This document shows, one piece after another, positions 33,157 through 40,827 of a DNA stretch of 64,000 bases (positions are counted from its first letter, which is position 1; every line of letters starts with the position of its first letter). The stretch spans positions 124,001-188,000 of the forward strand of contig NZ_CAAGLX010000011.1 in NCBI RefSeq assembly GCF_900770955.1, read 5' to 3'. Both the position numbers and the translations under genes were made by a program. The DNA is from an uncultured Phascolarctobacterium sp. (GTDB taxonomy: Bacteria > Bacillota > Negativicutes > Acidaminococcales > Acidaminococcaceae). The notes beneath the pieces are model-generated. The model was not told the DNA's origin and did not search any database. It saw nothing but the letters and a program-made list of their open reading frames with translations.

Positions 33157-33741
33157 TTACAGCCTCATATAAGCGCTCATTACGCACGCTCCGCGTGCTC
33201 CATTCGCTTGAAGTTCGGCGTGTTGCGCAGCATCGAAGCCGATGCCGCCGATGGCGTAAACCGGCAAGCTTACAGCGCTGCAGACAGCCTGCAGAAAGCC
33301 AAGACCGCGCGGCGCAAGGCCGGCTTTGCATTGCGTAGTGTAAATGTGCCCGGCGATGAGTACGGTAGCTCCTAGGGCCTGCGCTTCCTGAGCTTCATCT
33401 ACGCTATGAACTGAGGTGGAAAGCCAGGTTAAATACGTACGCTCGCACGCCGGCAGTTGGCGCAGCAGAGCAAGCGGCAGATGCAGTCTTTTTACACCCA
33501 GCTCGCGTGCCAGCTGCCAATCGCTGTGTAAAATAAGCGGTATACCTGTGGCTTCGCAGCTTTGCTGTGCTTCTATTGCCAGTGTGCGATAGCCTGCTTT
33601 GTCTAAAGACTTCGCGCGCAGGATAACAGCCTGCGGACGCAGCTCCGGCAGCTTTGCCAGACGCTCGATTTGTTCAGGCAGCGGGCGGGGGCAGGTGGCA
33701 CTGTCTGTAACGGCAATCAGTGGCAGCTCAGACATAAACAT
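33157..33741 (-). CDS. tenI: Thiazole tautomerase TenI-like (ThiE/TenI superfamily)
   Basis: This 194-residue TIM-barrel protein belongs to the thiamin-phosphate-synthase superfamily. The motif GHIYTTQCKAGLAPRG matches TenI (GHVFETDCKKGL in Bacillus) better than ThiE. TenI aromatises the thiazole carboxylate phosphate made by ThiG. Its conserved His lies in TSVHSVDEAQ, as in TenI. It is the last gene of the thiazole operon and overlaps thiH by 14 bases. No ThiE/ThiC/ThiD is in the window, so thiamin assembly is completed elsewhere. ThiE activity cannot be fully excluded. Confidence 0.8.
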   Translation of the reverse strand: MFMSELPLIAVTDSATCPRPLPEQIERLAKLPELRPQAVILRAKSLDKAGYRTLAIEAQQSCEATGIPLILHSDWQLARELGVKRLHLPLALLRQLPACERTYLTWLSTSVHSVDEAQEAQALGATVLIAGHIYTTQCKAGLAPRGLGFLQAVCSAVSLPVYAIGGIGFDAAQHAELQANGARGACVMSAYMRL

Positions 33742-34945
33742 ACTCTGACATTACAGGCTGCAGACCAATTTTCAGCAATGCATCATAGATTTCCTGCAGG
33801 CTTCTGCTGTCATCAATCTCAAACTGTTCGTCACCCAGCTCCTGCTTTTTACTGTGCGCACCGATGCCAGTGTTGACGCCGGCAGAAATTTTGTTGGCGG
33901 CAATGAGCATAAGGTTGTCACGCACGCGTGCACATTCGCGGCTGGAAACGGTAATCGAAGCGAAGGGCATGAACAGGCGGTAGGCACAGACAACCTGCAG
34001 CAGCTGGCGCTCGTGCACGTCCATCGGCTTAATCTTGTCGTTGTTGATGATGGGGCGCAGGCGGGGGCAGGAGAAGGCGATTTCCGCATGCGGATATTTC
34101 TTTTGCAGCAGGTAAGCATGCAGGCCTGTGGCGAGGGCGTCGCGACGGAAGTCGTCGAGGCCAAGCAGAGCGGCAAAGCCGACGCCGCGCATTTTGCCGC
34201 GCAGTGCACGTTCCTGCGCATAAAAACGGTAGGGGAAGACACGCTTGTGACCTGCAAGATGCAACTGGGCGTATTTATCCTTGTTGTACGTTTCCTGGAA
34301 AACAGTCACATAATCAACGCCGCATTCGTGCAGGTAAGCGTATTCATCGCTGTTGAGCGGATAAATCTCTACACCGACAACTTTGAAGTATCGGCGTGCC
34401 TGCTTGCAGGCCTCGCCGATGTAATGGACGTCGCTCATCTTACGGCTTTCACCGGTAAGAATAAGGATTTCCTGCTGGCCGGTGGTGGCGATAGCCTGCA
34501 TTTCGGCGGCAATCTGTTCGCTGTTCAGGCAGGCACGCTGAATTTTGTTATGGCTGTTGAAGCCGCAGTAGATGCAGTAATTTTCGCAGTAGTTGGCGAT
34601 ATACAGAGGCGTGAAAAATGTAACGTTATTGCCGAAGTAACGCTGGCGTTCTACTTGTGCGGCGCGGGCAATTTCCTCCAGAAGGGGCAGGGCGGCAGGC
34701 GAAAGCAGGGCGGCGAAGTCCTCGGGTGTACGCTCGCTGTGAGCGAGGGCTGCAAGCACATCTGCTTCCGTATATTTATTATAATCGTAAGCGGCACGGG
34801 CAGCTTGCACCTTATCGAAAATATCGGAGTCGATAATTTCCATGCCTTCCTGATACTGCATGGGGTCAGTCAGCTGGTTTTCGCTGAAGGCCGCGGCCTG
34901 CTCGTCATAAATACTGTTGTTGAAAAATTTATCTTCGTTCTTCAT
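33728..34945 (-). CDS. thiH: 2-iminoacetate synthase ThiH (radical SAM tyrosine lyase)
   Basis: This 405-residue radical-SAM enzyme cleaves tyrosine to dehydroglycine for the thiazole ring. This is the anaerobic alternative to ThiO. The cluster motif is CENYCIYCGF (about residue 121) and the SAM-contact region LTGESRK follows. The segment ITVSSRECARVRDN near the C terminus is typical. It follows thiG by 9 bases and overlaps tenI by 14. Its presence fits a strict anaerobe. Confidence 0.95.
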   Translation of the reverse strand: MKNEDKFFNNSIYDEQAAAFSENQLTDPMQYQEGMEIIDSDIFDKVQAARAAYDYNKYTEADVLAALAHSERTPEDFAALLSPAALPLLEEIARAAQVERQRYFGNNVTFFTPLYIANYCENYCIYCGFNSHNKIQRACLNSEQIAAEMQAIATTGQQEILILTGESRKMSDVHYIGEACKQARRYFKVVGVEIYPLNSDEYAYLHECGVDYVTVFQETYNKDKYAQLHLAGHKRVFPYRFYAQERALRGKMRGVGFAALLGLDDFRRDALATGLHAYLLQKKYPHAEIAFSCPRLRPIINNDKIKPMDVHERQLLQVVCAYRLFMPFASITVSSRECARVRDNLMLIAANKISAGVNTGIGAHSKKQELGDEQFEIDDSRSLQEIYDALLKIGLQPVMSEYVYV

Positions 34946-34954
34946 GCTGCCACC

Positions 34955-35722
34955 TCAATCATGCAAAAAGCCTGTCAGCGGGGAGCTGGCGCTGGCGGTG
35001 TTACGGACACTGCCGCAGCCTGCAAGATAAGCACTGCGGCCGGCGTTGATGGCATCACGGAAGGCACTTGCCATAAGCGGCAGATTGCCGGCGCTGGCTA
35101 TTGCGGTGTTGGCCATGATGGCTGCAGCACCCATTTCCATAGCTTCACAGGCCTGCGACGGCTTGCCGATGCCTGCGTCGACGATAATCGGCAGGTCGAT
35201 TTCGTTAATCAGAATTTGGATGAAATCCTTGGTGCACAGGCCCTTATTACTGCCGATAGGTGCGCCCAGCGGCATGATGCAGGCTGCTCCGGCATCACGC
35301 AGGTCGCGGGCGCTCTGCAGGTCGGGGTACATATATGGCATAACGATGAAGCCTTCTTTAGCAAGGATTTCTGTTGCCTTAATGGTTTCGTGATTGTCGG
35401 GAAGCAGGTATTTGCTGTCCTTGATTACCTCAATTTTTACAAAGTCGGTATGGCAAAGCTCGCGTGCGAGGCGGGCAATGCGCACCGCCTCTTCCGCCCT
35501 GCGTGCACCGCTGGTATTGGGCAGCAAGGTGACGTTTTCAGGTACATAATCAAGAATGTTGGCAAGAGCACCGCTGTTGGCGCGGCGCAGAGCGAGCGTA
35601 AGGATTTCCGCACCTGCCTGCTCTACGGCCGCCTTGATTAAGTCCAGAGAATATTTGCCGCTGCCTAAAATAAAACGGGAATGAAATTCGTGTCCGCCTA
35701 AGGTCCATGTATCGTTTGTCAT
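34955..35722 (-). CDS. thiG: Thiazole synthase ThiG
   Basis: This 255-residue TIM-barrel enzyme forms the thiazole from deoxyxylulose phosphate, ThiS thiocarboxylate and dehydroglycine. It has FHSRFILGSGKYS at the N terminus and the family stretch CIMPLGAPIGSNKGL. The imine lysine probably lies in FVKIEVI. A C-terminal VDAGIGKPSQACEAMEMGA phosphate-binding region is present. It is one base downstream of the thiF stop, so translation is likely coupled. Confidence 0.96.
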   Translation of the reverse strand: MTNDTWTLGGHEFHSRFILGSGKYSLDLIKAAVEQAGAEILTLALRRANSGALANILDYVPENVTLLPNTSGARRAEEAVRIARLARELCHTDFVKIEVIKDSKYLLPDNHETIKATEILAKEGFIVMPYMYPDLQSARDLRDAGAACIMPLGAPIGSNKGLCTKDFIQILINEIDLPIIVDAGIGKPSQACEAMEMGAAAIMANTAIASAGNLPLMASAFRDAINAGRSAYLAGCGSVRNTASASSPLTGFLHD

Positions 35723-35723
35723 T

Positions 35724-36353
35724 TTAATTTTCCTCCAAGTCTAAAATAATGCGTGCGGCAAGCAGTGCCTGATGCATAGCGCATAGTGTGACGCGCGCAC
35801 CGCAAAGCGGTAAATCGTGAAAATCGCTGCTGCCGTCACCGCAAAGATAAAGATTTTTAGTGATTTTTTTACCGGTAATTTCTTCTGCTTTGCCGAAGCC
35901 GGCAATACCGCTGGCTGCGATGAGCTTTTTGTCAGCCCATGTACTTAATACAGTACTGACAAGCATGGCCTTGCCGGCAGCATCATCGAGTGCTTCGCAG
36001 ATAATGTCGCAGTCACCCAAAAGTGCAGGTATGTTATCATCTGTTACCTTGATTACCTGTGAATGCAAGGCTGCATAGGGATTTATCCGGCGCAGATGTT
36101 TTACAAGGGCGTTTGCCTTGTATTCTCCTACATCTTCAAGAAAATAATACTGGCGGTTGAGATTGGAAAGCTCTACTCTGTCAAAATCATAGAGATAAAG
36201 CTGGCCTACGCCAAGTCGCGTTAAGGCGACGGCGATGTTGCTGCCGAGTCCACCGAGTCCGACGATGCCGACACGCGCGTTGTGCAGCGCGTCGAGCTGT
36301 GCCTGCGTCAGTCCTTTGCCGAGTGCAGCGCTGATTTCTTCTTTAGCAATCAT
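35724..36353 (-). CDS. thiF: ThiF-type sulfur-carrier adenylyltransferase
   Basis: This 209-residue E1-like enzyme adenylates the C-terminal Gly of ThiS before sulfur transfer. The nucleotide-binding motif VGLGGLGSNIAVALTRLG is near residue 31, with DFDRVELSNLNRQYY following. It is shorter than E. coli ThiF (about 250) and lacks the C-terminal zinc CxxC pairs; this short form is common in Firmicute thiS-F-G-H operons. It starts directly after the thiS stop. Confidence 0.9.
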   Translation of the reverse strand: MIAKEEISAALGKGLTQAQLDALHNARVGIVGLGGLGSNIAVALTRLGVGQLYLYDFDRVELSNLNRQYYFLEDVGEYKANALVKHLRRINPYAALHSQVIKVTDDNIPALLGDCDIICEALDDAAGKAMLVSTVLSTWADKKLIAASGIAGFGKAEEITGKKITKNLYLCGDGSSDFHDLPLCGARVTLCAMHQALLAARIILDLEEN

Positions 36354-36548
36354 TCAGCCGCCTCCTACGAAGCTGACGATTTCCAATTTATCAGCGTCGG
36401 TAATTATTGTGCTGCCAAAGTCCGCCTGCTTGATAATGTTGCCGTTAAGCTCGACAGCAACAAGCTCAATGCGATAGCCAAGCTGCGAAAGCAGTTCGTT
36501 GAGCGCTGTGTGACAGGCTAAGGCCTTTTCTTCTCCATTGATGTGCAT
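36354..36548 (-). CDS. thiS: Sulfur-carrier protein ThiS
   Basis: This 64-residue ubiquitin-like protein ends in the required Gly-Gly (IVSFVGGG) that becomes the thiocarboxylate sulfur donor. The start is ATG 36548, with GAAAGGAG 7 bases away; an in-frame codon 12 residues upstream would lie inside the leader hairpin. It is the first gene of thiS-thiF-thiG-thiH-tenI, with a promoter at 36671-36699 and a terminator-like hairpin in its leader. Confidence 0.93.
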   Translation of the reverse strand: MHINGEEKALACHTALNELLSQLGYRIELVAVELNGNIIKQADFGSTIITDADKLEIVSFVGGG

Positions 36549-36568
36549 GCTGTTTTCTCCTTTCGGGT

Positions 36569-36664
36569 AATAAAAAAAGCTCATGAAAAAGCTACACCCG
36601 TGGTGGTGTACCCCTTCATGAGCTAAATTTCAGACTCACTCTAAGTTTTGTTTATGAAGTTGTT
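36569..36664 (-). promoter_or_regulatory. Attenuator-like leader of the thiamin thiazole operon
   Basis: The transcript from about 36664 carries a terminator just before the thiS ribosome site: AGCTCATGAA pairs with TTCATGAGCT, followed by seven T residues, with an inner stem TACACC/GGTGTA. The upstream segment offers an alternative pairing: CTTCA with TGAAG and TGAG with CTCA, which would break the terminator's left arm. The TPP riboswitch consensus (CTGAGA, GATAATGCCAGCG) is absent. A thiS-associated RNA motif has been described computationally in Firmicutes and could be the same thing; this was not checked. Confidence 0.6.
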
Positions 36665-36670
36665 AGCATA

Positions 36671-36699
36671 AGTATAATGTTTTTGTCAGTAAGTGTCAA
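36671..36699 (-). promoter_or_regulatory. Strong promoter of the thiS-F-G-H-tenI operon
   Basis: On the minus strand a perfect TTGACA (36694-36699) and TATACT (36671-36676) are spaced by 17 bases. Transcription should begin near 36664, giving a 115-nt leader. Confidence 0.8.
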
Positions 36700-36732
36700 G
36701 GAGATAACTTATATATGCTGCCAGAGAAATAT

Positions 36733-36761
36733 TTGCCTGAAGCACAAAATAGGCATATAAT
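36733..36761 (+). promoter_or_regulatory. Promoter of the cupin gene
   Basis: TTGCCT (36733-36738) and TATAAT (36756-36761) are spaced by 17 bases. It lies downstream of the in-frame codon at 36715, which supports starting the cupin at 36793. Confidence 0.7.
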
Positions 36762-36792
36762 GGAAGCAGTAAAAAAAGAGGGGGCTTTACTT

Positions 36793-37140
36793 ATGAAAAT
36801 AACGAACAGCAAAACAGATATCTGCGCCAACCGCTTCGGTGGCAACGGCGATGTGATTATTGAACATTATCTTGATGAAAAAATGCTCAACGACAGCGTA
36901 GTAATGTACGCTAAGGTAATTCTTAAACCAGGCTGCAGCCTTGGCTATCACATCCATGACGGCAACAGTGAAACTATCGTAGTGCTGCAGGGAACTGCTG
37001 AGTACAATGATAACGGTCAGGCAATGACGCTGCACGCAGGTGACAAGGTGCACTGTCCCAGCGGTGAAGGTCATGCCATCGGCAATCCGGCAGATGCTGC
37101 GGAGGATTTGCTGCTGCAGGCTCTGGTAATCAAAAAATAA
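36793..37140 (+). CDS. Small single-domain cupin protein
   Basis: This 115-residue protein is a double-stranded beta-helix. Cupin motif 1 is GYHIHDGNSETIVVLQG and motif 2 is GDKVHCPSGEGHAIGN. The histidines and glutamate suit metal binding. Members range from isomerases to sugar or small-ligand binding proteins, so function is open. The ATG at 36793 follows GAGGGGG by 8 bases. The gene diverges from the thiazole operon and ends at a strong terminator. Nothing links it to thiamin beyond position. Confidence 0.8.
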   Translation: MKITNSKTDICANRFGGNGDVIIEHYLDEKMLNDSVVMYAKVILKPGCSLGYHIHDGNSETIVVLQGTAEYNDNGQAMTLHAGDKVHCPSGEGHAIGNPADAAEDLLLQALVIKK

Positions 37141-37158
37141 TAGTTTCTGTTCTAAACT

Positions 37159-37200
37159 AAAAGGACTGACGCTGTTGCTGTGCGTCAGTCCTGATTTTTT
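37159..37200 (+). terminator. Terminator between the cupin gene and the HerA-like gene
   Basis: AGGACTGACGC pairs with GCGTCAGTCCT and is followed by a run of T residues. It can also act on the converging gene. Confidence 0.8.
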
Positions 37201-38794
37201 ATTTACCTTTGAAAAGACTTCCTAAAATTCCGCGTACCAGCTTGCTGCCGATTTGGTTGCCTACTGTACGGGTTGCGGAATTGACAGCGCTGTCAAAAAC
37301 CTTGTCCAATACGCCTTTGGATTGGCGACTGCTGGCTCTTCTTTGAGCAGCACGTTCTGTTGCCAGACGCTCGCGTTCCGCAGCTCTGGCGGCGCGCTCC
37401 GCTTCTTTGGCCTGCTTGGCTTCTTCTTTTGCTCTCAGCGCTGCTTCCTTAGCTTCAGCGTCAGCCTTCGCTGCAGCTTCGGCTTCGGCCTGTGCCTCCT
37501 CCGCTTTTTGTGTCAGTAGCTCATAGGCGGATTCGCGGTCAACTGCTTCGGCATATTTGCTGTAGAGTGGGCAGTCTTTAATCATTTGCTGGCGTTTGGC
37601 ATCGTCGCATACGCCAAGATAGCTGCGCGGCGGCATAACATAGGCACGTTGTACGACAGAAGGAATGCCTTCAGGGTCCAGCATAGAAACCAGAACCTCG
37701 CCGGTGCCAAGCTCGCCTAAGGCAGCTTCGGCATTCAACGCCGGATTTTCACGGAAGGATTGTGCGGTAGCCTTCAGACTCTTACGTTCCTTGGGAGTGT
37801 AGGCGCGCAGTGCATGCTGCAGCTTGTTGCCCAACTGTGCCAGTACGCTTTCCGGTACGTCCGTCGGCTGTTGGGTAATGAAGTAAATACCGATGCCTTT
37901 AGAGCGGATAAGGCGGACAATCTGTTCAATCTTATCCAAAAGGGATTGCGTTGCATCCTTAAAAATCAGATGTGCTTCATCAAAGAAGAAAACCATTTTG
38001 GGCTTGTCCAAATCACCTGCTTCCGGCATCATTTCATAGAGCTCGGAAAGCATCCACAGCAAAAAGGTGGAGTAGAGCAACGGGCGTTGAAAAAGCTCGG
38101 TGGCATGCAGCAGGTTGATAATACCGCGTCCGTCCTTTGCCGTAGCAAACCAGTCCTTGATATCCAGTGCCGGCTCGCCAAAGAAAATATCTGCACCCTG
38201 ATCCTCCAGACGCAGTAAGGAGCGTTGGATAGCACCGATGCTGGCGGGGGTAATGTTGCCGTAGCTGGTCTTGAACTGAGCTGCGTTATCACCGACGTAT
38301 TGCACCATGCTGCGTAAATCCTTGAAATCCAACAGCAGCAGGCCTTGGTCGTCTGCTACGCGGAAAACGATATTCATTACGCCGCTTTGGGTGTCGTTCA
38401 GCTCCATCAGACGGCTGAGCAGATCAGGTCCCGTTTCCGAAACGGTGGCGCGCACGGGAATGCCGCCCTTGCCGTAAACGTCCCAGAAGCGTACCGGGTA
38501 ACCGGCAAATTTCCATTCCGTTTCCAAACCCAGCTTATTTCTTAAACGCTTGCGGAAGCCTTCGCTGTCTTCGCCCGGCAGGCACATACCGGAAACATCA
38601 CCCTTGATATCAGCCAAAAAAACAGGTACGCCCATTTCGCTGAAGCTTTCTGCCAGCACCTTGAGCGTAACGGTTTTGCCTGTACCGGTAGCACCGGCAA
38701 TCAGGCCGTGACGATTTGCCATTTTGGGATACATATAGATACCGCCCTTGTCATTTTGACAAAGCCAGATTTTGTGCAGTTTAGGGATATACAT
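37199..38794 (-). CDS. HerA/VirB4-like ATPase of the DUF853 family
   Basis: This 531-residue P-loop ATPase has Walker A IAGATGTGKTVTLK (about residue 33) and Walker B VFFFDEAHLIF (about 270). The stretch IYFITQQPTDVPESVLAQLG is characteristic of DUF853 proteins. They resemble HerA helicases and are thought to act in DNA processing, but their role is not established. Residues about 430-500 are Ala/Glu/Lys/Arg-rich and probably form a coiled coil. A small conserved-looking ORF and corA lie upstream on the same strand (gaps of 28 and 9 bases), giving a possible three-gene operon. Confidence 0.85.
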   Translation of the reverse strand: MYIPKLHKIWLCQNDKGGIYMYPKMANRHGLIAGATGTGKTVTLKVLAESFSEMGVPVFLADIKGDVSGMCLPGEDSEGFRKRLRNKLGLETEWKFAGYPVRFWDVYGKGGIPVRATVSETGPDLLSRLMELNDTQSGVMNIVFRVADDQGLLLLDFKDLRSMVQYVGDNAAQFKTSYGNITPASIGAIQRSLLRLEDQGADIFFGEPALDIKDWFATAKDGRGIINLLHATELFQRPLLYSTFLLWMLSELYEMMPEAGDLDKPKMVFFFDEAHLIFKDATQSLLDKIEQIVRLIRSKGIGIYFITQQPTDVPESVLAQLGNKLQHALRAYTPKERKSLKATAQSFRENPALNAEAALGELGTGEVLVSMLDPEGIPSVVQRAYVMPPRSYLGVCDDAKRQQMIKDCPLYSKYAEAVDRESAYELLTQKAEEAQAEAEAAAKADAEAKEAALRAKEEAKQAKEAERAARAAERERLATERAAQRRASSRQSKGVLDKVFDSAVNSATRTVGNQIGSKLVRGILGSLFKGK

Positions 38795-38822
38795 CTTGCA
38801 TTCCTCCTCGCGGCATTAAGAT

Positions 38823-39053
38823 TTAGTATGAGCGCTTGCCCCAAAGAGGATGAGTGCAGGGGCGCAGCGCAAGACGATGAACCTGCTGTGCTGCCTCCTC
38901 AAGAGGCAGGTCCTCGCGGCTGCCGCCGCGTTCCAGCACGCAAAGAGGCACTTCGCTGCCAACCTCGCCGCCTGGCAGGTAAATATATTCTTCATTATCA
39001 GTATCGCCGAAAATAATTCCGGCGAGCAGTTTTTCTTGCGTAATTTTAGACAT
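38823..39053 (-). CDS. Small hypothetical protein between corA and the HerA-like gene
   Basis: This 76-residue ORF starts 9 bases after the corA stop, with GAGG upstream of its ATG, and ends 28 bases before the next start. It reads as an acidic, soluble protein (MSKITQEKLLAGIIFGDTDN) without motifs that I recognise. Position, spacing and ribosome site support it as a real gene over the longer out-of-frame ORF 38816-39160. Function unknown. Confidence 0.6.
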   Translation of the reverse strand: MSKITQEKLLAGIIFGDTDNEEYIYLPGGEVGSEVPLCVLERGGSREDLPLEEAAQQVHRLALRPCTHPLWGKRSY

Positions 39054-39062
39054 TTTCTAACC

Positions 39063-40013
39063 TCAGAACATTCTCTTTTTCCAGAGCAGGAAGGCAGTAC
39101 CCAGGGCAATACATGCAGCCAGACTGATGACGATAAGGAACCCGAAGGGGTTTTCTGCAAAGGGGACAGGTACGTTCATGCCCCACAAACCGCTGATAAG
39201 TGTAGGAATCGCCAAAATAATGGTGACGGATGCCAAAAATTTCATGACCAGGTTCAGGTTGTTGCTGATGATGCTGGCAAAAACTTCCATCATGCTGTTA
39301 AGAATGTGGCTGTACATCTCAACCATCTCTACAGCCTGCTTATATTCGATAATAACATCGTCCAGCAAATCCTCATCTTCCTCATACACCTTTATCAGAT
39401 GCTGGGACTGCGTCGCATTACGCAGACGCAGCAATCTTTCAAGTACAATGGAATTGCTGCGCAGAGAGGTGGAAAAGTAGGTTAAGGATTTTTGCAAATC
39501 CAGCAGGTTGAAGAGCTCGCTGTTTTCCATGGACTGGCGCAGGTGAATTTCCAGCTCATCCGTACGGCGGATGATGATACGAATATATTTCAGATAGAGT
39601 GTAGCAGATTTATAAAGGATCTGGAACAAGAAACGCGTTTTTTTGAAGGTGCTGAACATTTTACTGTTATGCGTACCAAAATCTGCGGTTACGGCATTAG
39701 GCTCCAAACAGATAGTGGCAATCCCTTCTTCGGTCACTACAATACCCAAAGGCAGGGTGTCGTAATCCTTGTTGCTGCGTAAAAAAGGAATATCGACCAA
39801 AATCAGAATCTGGTCATCTTCTACTTCAATACGCGATTTTTCTTCTTCGTCCAGTGCGGCGCTCAAAAAATCCATCTGGATTTTTGTTGCTGCCGATATT
39901 TCCTGCAGCTCTTCTACAGAAGGAGCCACTATGTCAAGCCAGTAGCCCTTTTCCAGATGTTCCAGCTCCAGCTCGTCCAGTCCTTGGTCGGTACTTTTTA
40001 AAATTTTGTACAT
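39063..40013 (-). CDS. corA: CorA-family magnesium/divalent cation channel
   Basis: This 316-residue protein has a large soluble N-terminal domain, a long helix and two C-terminal transmembrane segments. The signature loop GMN is present (SGLWGMNVPVPF, near residue 275). Family members form pentameric Mg channels in the inner membrane. The end of the protein is a basic tail (LLWKKRMF). AGGAGG precedes the ATG. The upstream region holds the tandem 111-bp repeats (40045-40304), through which any promoter from further upstream would have to read. Confidence 0.93.
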   Translation of the reverse strand: MYKILKSTDQGLDELELEHLEKGYWLDIVAPSVEELQEISAATKIQMDFLSAALDEEEKSRIEVEDDQILILVDIPFLRSNKDYDTLPLGIVVTEEGIATICLEPNAVTADFGTHNSKMFSTFKKTRFLFQILYKSATLYLKYIRIIIRRTDELEIHLRQSMENSELFNLLDLQKSLTYFSTSLRSNSIVLERLLRLRNATQSQHLIKVYEEDEDLLDDVIIEYKQAVEMVEMYSHILNSMMEVFASIISNNLNLVMKFLASVTIILAIPTLISGLWGMNVPVPFAENPFGFLIVISLAACIALGTAFLLWKKRMF

Positions 40014-40044
40014 AGTAGGGTTCCTCCTTTCTTCGTTCCTTTGT

Positions 40045-40304
40045 AGGCGTGCGATAAAGCACCATCTGCGTCGTAACGGCTCCTAGACGTACTGGAAGTA
40101 CGCCGTCGTCGCCATTACATAGCATCTGGCACTTTCTCCCACGCCTATATAAGTTTGCACTGCGATAAAGCACCGTCTGCGTCGTAACGGCTCCTAGACG
40201 TACTGGAAGTACGCCGTCGTCGCCATTACATAGCATCTGGCACTTTCTCCCACGCCTATATAAGTTTGCACTGCGATAAAGCGCCGTCTGCGTCACAATG
40301 GCTT
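40045..40304. repeat. Tandem array of a palindromic 111-bp unit
   Basis: Two near-identical 111-base units (40051-40161 and 40162-40272, one difference seen: CACCATC versus CACCGTC) are followed by a partial third (40273-40304). Each full copy begins and ends with short inverted repeats (AGGCGTG at 40045 and CACGCCT at 40140). A central hairpin CGTACT/AGTACG lies near 40095. The whole unit could fold into one long interrupted stem. A diverged relative lies at 50317-50414. The array fills the gap between corA and the TSCPD gene. Confidence 0.85.
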
Positions 40305-40310
40305 GAAAAA

Positions 40311-40550
40311 TTACATATGCTCTTCGATGGCTTTGGCCAATTGGTCGGCACAGCTGGTGCCGCGACCGCGGCAGTCATTGCCTTTGAGTAAAGCAGCAAC
40401 TGCTTTGGCATCCTGGTCTTCTACCAGCTTGCCGATTGCGGTAAGGTTTCCGGGGCAGCCGCCGTCGAAGCGTACATTGTGCAACCTGCCGTCAATTATA
40501 TCAAAATGAATCTCGCGGGAGCATACGCCACTTGTTTTATAAGTAAACAT
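40311..40550 (-). CDS. TSCPD-domain protein
   Basis: This 79-residue protein matches the small TSCPD family (TIGR03905-like). It has cysteines in SGVCSREI, GGCPGNLTAI and NDCRGRGTSCADQLA. The domain also occurs at the end of some ribonucleotide reductases, but the stand-alone form has no known function; zinc binding by the cysteines is plausible. The ATG at 40550 follows GGAGGAAAG; an upstream codon at 40589 has no ribosome site. It lies upstream of the repeat array and corA on the same strand. Confidence 0.85.
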   Translation of the reverse strand: MFTYKTSGVCSREIHFDIIDGRLHNVRFDGGCPGNLTAIGKLVEDQDAKAVAALLKGNDCRGRGTSCADQLAKAIEEHM

Positions 40551-40696
40551 ATTTCTTTCCTCCATTGTATCACAATATACATTAAGCAATTCGACAAAAA
40601 TAAATAAAATCCTTTTTCTTGCACCTGAGCAAGTGAAATTTTACGCAAATTTTATTCTGACTTTTTTTGCCAATGCAGAAAAGTTTTAGCGGGAGC

Positions 40697-40725
40697 TTTA
40701 ATTTACTAAAAAAAGTTGGTATAAT
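40697..40725 (+). promoter_or_regulatory. Promoter of the transporter/serine-dehydratase operon
   Basis: TTTAAT (40697-40702, weak) and TATAAT (40720-40725) are spaced by 17 bases. The leader to the start at 40828 is about 96 nt and holds the TAGNATGG repeats. Confidence 0.5.
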
Positions 40726-40748
40726 ATAAGACAAATTATTGTACGTTG

Positions 40749-40806
40749 TAGGATGGTAGTATGGTTCGGATTCTTACAGTACAAGCATTATGCTTTTGTA
40801 GCATGG
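40749..40806 (+). promoter_or_regulatory. Triplicated TAGNATGG motif in the leader RNA
   Basis: TAGGATGG (40749-40756) and TAGTATGG (40757-40764) are adjacent, and TAGCATGG follows at 40799-40806. Two further TAG triplets occur at 40815 and 40820. B. subtilis HutP binds RNA through repeated UAG triplets, and a HutP-family gene is second in this operon. The repeat is seen; the link is inferred. The spacing differs from the 4-base spacers of the hut sites. Confidence 0.45.
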
Positions 40807-40827
40807 AAGAAAGGTAGTGTAGTTTTT

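Noticed and set aside
33854..35641. 595-codon plus-strand ORF opposite thiH and thiG
   Set aside because: It is antisense to two well-identified genes, with no recognisable domain.
36569..36664. TPP riboswitch before thiS
   Set aside because: The conserved CTGAGA and GATAATGCCAGCG-type segments are missing; only an attenuator-like structure is supported.
38816..39160. 114-codon minus-strand ORF overlapping the end of corA
   Set aside because: The overlapping 76-codon ORF has better spacing, ribosome site and composition.
39934..40296. 120-codon minus-strand ORF with an exactly repeated 37-residue block
   Set aside because: It is produced by the 111-bp tandem repeat (a multiple of three) and has no ribosome site; its end overlaps corA.
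40045..40304. CRISPR array
   Set aside because: The repeated unit is 111 bases with no distinct spacers and no cas genes in the window.
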